Shown here: positions 59,668-64,000 of the stretch, piece by piece
Layout of the letters: each line of letters starts with the position of its first letter
Numbering within the stretch: position 1 is the first letter of the stretch
Source: Candidatus Faecousia faecavium
GTDB lineage: Bacteria; Bacillota; Clostridia; Oscillospirales; Oscillospiraceae
Length of the DNA: 64,000 bases
Assembly: GCA_018712645.1 (NCBI GenBank)
Contig: DVGO01000056.1
Span: 62,001 to 126,000, forward strand
Reading direction: 5' to 3'
Notes under the pieces: generated by a model
The model's database searches: none
Told to the model about the DNA's origin: nothing
Seen by the model: the letters and a program-made list of their open reading frames with translations, nothing else
Position numbers and translations under genes: made by a program

Positions 59668-61329
59668 CTATGCTCCAGATTGAATTACTGTCATCATTTC
59701 CTCATAACTGGGATAGCAGAATACCACATACTGCTGTTCATTGGGAAAAATTCCCCATCCCAAATGTTCATACGCCGGTTCTGTATGTTCCAAAAGCCAG
59801 CTCAATCCCATTTGATTCAATTCCTGGTATGTGGTCAGCAGGAACACTTCCCCTTCCGGAGGCTGTGTGTGACTTGTTTTTTGCAGCCATTGATATGGCT
59901 CCATGGTATGGAAATCCCAGGTCACCCACATATCGATTTCTCCGCTGGACCATTCTGTCATTACATTTCCGTTCCAAAATGTAGCATATCCTTGGGTGTA
60001 TCTTCTATTCATCAGTTCATCGCACACCGTCTCCAGTTGAGGATTTATGCGGTAACCTGCGGTAAAAAATTGAAGCAGCGCACTGATGCTGGTGGCCACA
60101 ACACAACAGGAAAATGCCAATGCCGCCACCTGTTTTCCATGCGGGATTCGAAAATCCTCTGTCTCCCCTTCCAGCTGCAGTACATAAAACGTCAGTGGCA
60201 TCACCGTGAGCCAATAGGATCCGTTAATTTCTTCCGGCCGTCCAGTCCACGCAAAAATCATTCCCTGAATCAAACAAACCCCTGCGAACAAAGCCGGAAT
60301 GATTCTCTGTTCTTCTTTCAGCCTTCCCCAGCGCAAGAACAGACGCACCAAGGCAATGCAGACGGCTGCCGCTGTCAAAACTCCCATCGCCCCTAAAATA
60401 CCACATATGGAAAACAGGGGAATCTTCGGATTTAAGAATCGATCTCCCGGAAAGCCAAAAAGAGAAAGGAAATTAGACCATTGCTCAACCAGGTTCTGCA
60501 AACTCAAATGGTTCCAAGTCTGTCCGTTGTAATCTGCAAAATGGTAATAACGCGACAGCACCACGCTGTTAACCAAGTATCCTGCCGCCGCTGCTATTAG
60601 CGCAAGGCCGGAATACAATACCTGCCGGAATGGATAAACTGGACATTTTCCACCATTTTGGTGCCAATCCACCGCAAGTATTGCCGCTGCCGACACGAAC
60701 ATCGGCAGATAGAATCCCATCAGCCCTTTCACCCCATTGAGGCCTGATCCACACCCCGCTGCCAAGAGAATCAGGATATGGGGTATCTTTTGCATTCTAT
60801 GAGTATGCAGCAGATGTTGAATTGCGCCAAAACTCAGCAAAACAAGAATCATATGGGGAAGGTACGCCCCTCCAAAAGGTCCATACCACAAATACCATAC
60901 TCCAAATGGAGACGCCAGCGCCGCTGCCCCCCATACACCCCAATTTTTGAGTTTAACACCCCGTGCAGCGTAGATATACGACAACAGCAACAGCATCAGC
61001 AGCATTGCCTGTCCCATCATTCTGGCCTCATGCCAATTTTCTGGAAAAAGCAGCAATCCCAGTCGATAAAAGGGTTGGTGATAAAATACTCTTAGCTCGG
61101 TGGAATACCACCAATTTGCAGACAGCCAGCCGCCTTCCTGGTTCAATAAATCCGCCAAAATCATTTCGCTTGCCATATCGCTGTCTATATAAGGCCGGCC
61201 ATATCGATATAAAAACAGAATAATACCTAAGTAAGCCAAGCACAGCCATGCCCATGGAAAAATCCGAAACCATCCCGGCTTTGCCGCCATTTTCCTTACC
61301 GCTAATTGGGTAGTTCTCTTTCGTTTCAT
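59668..61329 (-). CDS. Polytopic membrane protein, GT-C glycosyltransferase-like
   Basis: A 553-residue protein with 11-12 hydrophobic segments and a C-terminal soluble domain (about 460-553). The loop after the first helix reads YGRPYIDSDMASEMILADLL, an acidic first-loop motif as in GT-C transferases that use lipid-linked sugars. No specific family could be named. It has an RBS (GGGAG) and follows another membrane gene by 10 bp on the same strand, so both are probably in one surface-polysaccharide operon with the cytidylyltransferase. GC and codon bias are lower than in the core operons. Confidence 0.7.
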   Translation of the reverse strand: MKRKRTTQLAVRKMAAKPGWFRIFPWAWLCLAYLGIILFLYRYGRPYIDSDMASEMILADLLNQEGGWLSANWWYSTELRVFYHQPFYRLGLLLFPENWHEARMMGQAMLLMLLLLSYIYAARGVKLKNWGVWGAAALASPFGVWYLWYGPFGGAYLPHMILVLLSFGAIQHLLHTHRMQKIPHILILLAAGCGSGLNGVKGLMGFYLPMFVSAAAILAVDWHQNGGKCPVYPFRQVLYSGLALIAAAAGYLVNSVVLSRYYHFADYNGQTWNHLSLQNLVEQWSNFLSLFGFPGDRFLNPKIPLFSICGILGAMGVLTAAAVCIALVRLFLRWGRLKEEQRIIPALFAGVCLIQGMIFAWTGRPEEINGSYWLTVMPLTFYVLQLEGETEDFRIPHGKQVAALAFSCCVVATSISALLQFFTAGYRINPQLETVCDELMNRRYTQGYATFWNGNVMTEWSSGEIDMWVTWDFHTMEPYQWLQKTSHTQPPEGEVFLLTTYQELNQMGLSWLLEHTEPAYEHLGWGIFPNEQQYVVFCYPSYEEMMTVIQSGA

Positions 61330-61339
61330 CGGTTCTCCC

Positions 61340-62989
61340 TCATTTCTTTCGAACTTTCCATACCCACATGCCTGTCAAAGCAAACAGGGTCAGCAGTGAC
61401 ACTGCATCGCAAATCAAATACGAGGTTTTCTCCCGATATGTTACCTCCAAGTAGCCCTCTGTTTTGGGAAGCTCTACCCGAACCACTCCTGCTGGGCTAA
61501 GCGTTGTTTCCTGGGCCACTCCATCGACATATGCCACATATCCCGGGTAATATGCAATTGGAACATCAAGATAGGGCCTTTGTTCATCACTCTCTTTCGC
61601 CACAATCTGATACCGAAGGGATACTTGGCTTTCCATTCTGCAATAATCTTCACAGCGAATTTCTGAAACATTACTTTCCAACACTTCCCGGCTGTCAATC
61701 GTATTCCCTTCCATGAGATATAAGGTATCCATATACGGTTCCGGAGCAAATGGTTTCCCACCCTGTATGTACTGATTTACAAAGATCACTACGGAAACCA
61801 CCGCCAGAAGCGCCACAATCAGTTTTGCATCCTTTGCTTCTTTTAGTATGGCTGCATAACCATAAGCTGACGCGAACGACCAAAACAGCACTGTCACGAT
61901 ATTGAATCTCCACGCAAACTGCATCTTCCGAAATAAGCTGCCAATGGGTTCTACTTTCAGCAGCAGATCCCAGCAGAACAGTTCCGTGGAGGCAATCAGT
62001 GCAATGCCCCCTATCAAAGCACACACCGCCAGCAGATAATGCTTTCTTACCAGTTCTTTCAGATTCTGTCGTTTCATAACAAGGCAATACAGCAGGAAAA
62101 ACATCCCCAGCAGCAGCAAGCTGCCGGGAGTTTTGGTGATGGATACGGTTTCCAGCATTTCGCTTCCTGCAGCTCCTTTGGTCAACACATCAAAGATCTG
62201 TGCCGCCAGCATCCCCGTTTCTTCAAACTGGTCCGAACCACTGTAAATAGGCAGCATGTTTCCTTCCAGGAACGGCAGAAGAAACCACGCATTCAACAGC
62301 ACAAATACCACCATCGCCTGAGCAAGGGCCTTCCACACGCTTAGCCTTTTCAAGGCAGGAAGATAAAACATTATACAGCCAAGTCCCATCATTATCAAAA
62401 TAACAAAGGACAAAATGTGGGACTGGAGGACACAGGAAACGGAAATCGCCAGTAATAACCACCGGTTTTGCTTTCCTCGCAAAATATCCAGCAGTGCCAG
62501 AAGGAACAGCGGCAAAAATGTCAAGGCCAAATACTCTCCCACACTGGCACGGGTATACAAGTCTACCAAACGATACGTGGCCGTGCTATAAAGAATGGCT
62601 GCAAAGAAACCAATCTCCTTTGAGTCGGATAACTTTGTATACCCATGGTAAGACAGTCCAACTGTCAAGCAGTTAACCAATACCACAAAAATCCGATATG
62701 CATGGTACACCGGCACCCCTACATAGTGCAGCAATGCAGGAACGTACAGAAAAAGATGGGGATAGTAAATAGGCGCTCCATATCCATATCCATCGTACAG
62801 TTCCTTATAGATTCGAATAAACCACTCTCCTCGGGAGAATCCATTTGCAATGGATTCTATTCTCTGCAGATGGAACCCCAGATCATGACTGTAGAAAAAT
62901 CCTTCCTGTAAAACCGGAAGGGATAACACAAACACAACTGAAATGGCTAAGAACAGAGGTGCTTTATTTTTTGCAATTCTCTCTTTCAT
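61340..62989 (-). CDS. Polytopic membrane protein (PTPS-related/GT-C-like)
   Basis: A 549-residue membrane protein with about 12 hydrophobic segments and a C-terminal extracytoplasmic domain (about 400-515). It resembles the 6-pyruvoyl-tetrahydropterin-synthase-related membrane family and GT-C proteins: the first loop SHDLGFHLQRIESIANGFSR carries the acidic/His motif, and YGYGAPIYYPHLFLYVPALL follows. No PTPS activity is implied. RBS GAGGAG precedes ATG 62989. Likely a glycosyltransferase or polymer-handling protein in envelope glycan synthesis; substrate unknown. Confidence 0.7.
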   Translation of the reverse strand: MKERIAKNKAPLFLAISVVFVLSLPVLQEGFFYSHDLGFHLQRIESIANGFSRGEWFIRIYKELYDGYGYGAPIYYPHLFLYVPALLHYVGVPVYHAYRIFVVLVNCLTVGLSYHGYTKLSDSKEIGFFAAILYSTATYRLVDLYTRASVGEYLALTFLPLFLLALLDILRGKQNRWLLLAISVSCVLQSHILSFVILIMMGLGCIMFYLPALKRLSVWKALAQAMVVFVLLNAWFLLPFLEGNMLPIYSGSDQFEETGMLAAQIFDVLTKGAAGSEMLETVSITKTPGSLLLLGMFFLLYCLVMKRQNLKELVRKHYLLAVCALIGGIALIASTELFCWDLLLKVEPIGSLFRKMQFAWRFNIVTVLFWSFASAYGYAAILKEAKDAKLIVALLAVVSVVIFVNQYIQGGKPFAPEPYMDTLYLMEGNTIDSREVLESNVSEIRCEDYCRMESQVSLRYQIVAKESDEQRPYLDVPIAYYPGYVAYVDGVAQETTLSPAGVVRVELPKTEGYLEVTYREKTSYLICDAVSLLTLFALTGMWVWKVRKK

Positions 62990-63072
62990 CTATTTTCTCC
63001 TCTTATCTTTTATAAAGCTATCCAAACATCATTGTATCTTGTACATCATCACCTGTCAAGCACCGCACACGG

Positions 63073-63342
63073 TCAGCACATGCTCCCTGTCATACATATG
63101 CTCTGCAGCTGCTCCAATGCGCGACTGATAACTGCGTCCTTCTTAGCATCCAACACGGCGGAGATAGCTAGGATATGCTTTTCTGACGGGTTGTCCGTCC
63201 AAATAGGTACACGACATAGCAGGCACCTAAGCTGCTCCGCGTTTACCGTGCACTTACATGAACCGACATGCCATAAACACGCAACGCGTTGGATTTCCAA
63301 GAATATTCTGATGCGATCTGCTGGCAGGAACGCTGACAACAC
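63073..63342 (-). CDS. Unrecognised 89-aa frame between glycan genes (possible gene or remnant)
   Basis: Minus-strand frame of 89 residues beginning at GTG 63342, 2 bp after the cytidylyltransferase stop, but without a clear RBS. It has an N-terminal Cys-rich part (VACLWHVGSCKCT, RCLLCRVPIWTD) and a C-terminal helix (DAKKDAVISRALEQLQ). I recognise no family. Codon use (TTA, CTA, AGG, ATA) is unlike the neighbours, so it may be a decayed fragment. It occupies most of the 355-bp gap 62990-63344; I see nothing else there except a short A+T-rich leader for the next gene. Confidence 0.3.
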   Translation of the reverse strand: MLSAFLPADRIRIFLEIQRVACLWHVGSCKCTVNAEQLRCLLCRVPIWTDNPSEKHILAISAVLDAKKDAVISRALEQLQSICMTGSMC

Positions 63343-63344
63343 GC

Positions 63345-63989
63345 TCAGATGTCAATGTTCCAAAGTGCTTCCGCCAAAGCAAAATCCTCAGGGTTATCGA
63401 TATCAACAGCCTCTTTGTAGGAAACCTCTTTCACAAACGGCTTGATGCCTATTCTTCTGTGGTATTTTTCAAACACTTTCTTTGTAAAAACATATACCCC
63501 GGAGGTTTCCTGAAAGATTGGTTTCAGATCCTGGGTCCGAGGAAGATTTTCTGCGTCGAAATTCAGCGGTTTCCCATCCTGCCAGAGATAATCCTGCAGC
63601 TTCACTGCGCAGAAGGCGGAATCGTAGTTCCCGGACTTTACAGCTTCGATGCACTGCTTCATGGTACCGACTGTAATATAGGGCGCTGTGGCGTGGGCAT
63701 ATACATAAATATCCGCAGGATGTTCTGACTGAAATGCCTGAAAAATTTGCGTAAAATTGGACGTAGGTAAATCCAGACACCTGGGACGTTTCACGAAATC
63801 CACACCTTCCGGCAGGAAGGGCACAACGGCTTCGTCGCTGCAAAAAACGCAAATTCTGTCTACCAGCGCCGTTTGCTTCAGGTTATCCAGTTCATGCTGC
63901 AGCAAAGGTTTTCCTCCCAGTAACCTTGTGTTTTTCCCTGGACATCTTTCATTTATTAATTTAATTGGCATTACTGCGATGATACTCAT
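63345..63989 (-). CDS. CMP-sugar synthetase-like cytidylyltransferase
   Basis: A 214-residue nucleotidyltransferase of the acylneuraminate cytidylyltransferase family (NeuA/KdsB-like). The N-terminal CTP-binding stretch IAVMPIKLINERCPGKNTRL has the R and K expected for the family; YVYAHATAPYITVGTM and ETSGVYVFTKK follow, and VDIDNPEDFALAEAL ends the domain. It activates a sugar acid, such as sialic, legionaminic or KDO-type, for surface glycan assembly; which one cannot be decided. The start ATG 63989 is near the window edge, and the operon probably continues upstream. Confidence 0.85.
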   Translation of the reverse strand: MSIIAVMPIKLINERCPGKNTRLLGGKPLLQHELDNLKQTALVDRICVFCSDEAVVPFLPEGVDFVKRPRCLDLPTSNFTQIFQAFQSEHPADIYVYAHATAPYITVGTMKQCIEAVKSGNYDSAFCAVKLQDYLWQDGKPLNFDAENLPRTQDLKPIFQETSGVYVFTKKVFEKYHRRIGIKPFVKEVSYKEAVDIDNPEDFALAEALWNIDI

Positions 63990-64000
63990 AACGTTCCCCC

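Noticed and set aside
63032..63445. Plus-strand frame of 137 residues across the gap and the cytidylyltransferase end
   Set aside because: No RBS or promoter, overlaps the real gene antisense, and shows no domain.

Overview
The window looks like chromosomal DNA of an anaerobic, endospore-lineage Firmicute, most likely a clostridial Oscillospiraceae/Ruminococcaceae-type gut bacterium. The reasons are the Gram-positive polymerase PolC, a spoIIGA-sigE pair, Rex, acetate kinase, a GlnRS, the gene order pyrH-frr-uppS-cdsA-dxr-rseP-ispG-polC, moderately high GC with strong GC3 bias, and many intrinsic terminators. I saw no rRNA, tRNA, CRISPR array, prophage or complete insertion sequence.

Layout. 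1-1916: the end of an ATP synthase operon (atpG tail, atpD, atpC). 1995-11803: housekeeping and transport genes on both strands (M28 peptidase, NCS2 purine permease, asnS, GIY-YIG protein, pncB, FlK-like thioesterase, uridine phosphorylase, HhH protein, AGCS symporter). 11905-22658 (minus): translation, isoprenoid, lipid and replication operon from pyrH to polC, interrupted after frr by a MITE-like element and carrying an intrinsic terminator just before polC. 22947-27289: glnS, a DUF975 membrane protein with an internal duplication, and an ECF sigma/DUF4179 anti-sigma pair whose 3' end looks frameshifted. 27527-33321 (minus): membrane-anchored arylsulfotransferase-like protein, rex with a large palindrome over its promoter, sigE, spoIIGA, a DUF951 protein and rarA. 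33513-34167: XRE regulator with a membrane protein.

34229-36339 (minus): two adjacent G3E/COG0523 GTPases. One has a His/Cys-rich metal-binding repeat tract and the other is fused to a TIGR03943/DUF1980-like domain; this is probably a metal allocation module. 36533-43460: marR-degV, a CofE-like ligase, ccdA-tlpA thiol redox genes, a GntR/ABC module under a palindromic operator, and plsY. 43605-50278: a response regulator/histidine kinase pair, then a Gld-type ABC operon (ATPase, permease, GldG-like and DUF4340 proteins).

50337-54719: a ferrous-iron locus. feoA-feoB-(FeoB-associated Cys-rich peptide) is divergent from an operon encoding a 36-residue membrane peptide, DUF3793 protein, flavodoxin and a DtxR/MntR-like regulator. 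Six copies of a 16-bp GTTAGC-N4-GCTAAC type palindrome sit around the two divergent promoters and ahead of feoB, which suggests coordinated metal-dependent repression by the local regulator.

54786-64000: MATE exporter, YitT-like protein, tmcAL, ackA, then a lower-GC minus-strand block with two large polytopic membrane proteins (GT-C-like), an unrecognised small frame and a CMP-sugar synthetase-like cytidylyltransferase, suggesting a surface-glycan locus continuing past the window end. Most genes have a near-consensus sigma-A promoter (17-bp spacer) and an intrinsic terminator, listed separately.
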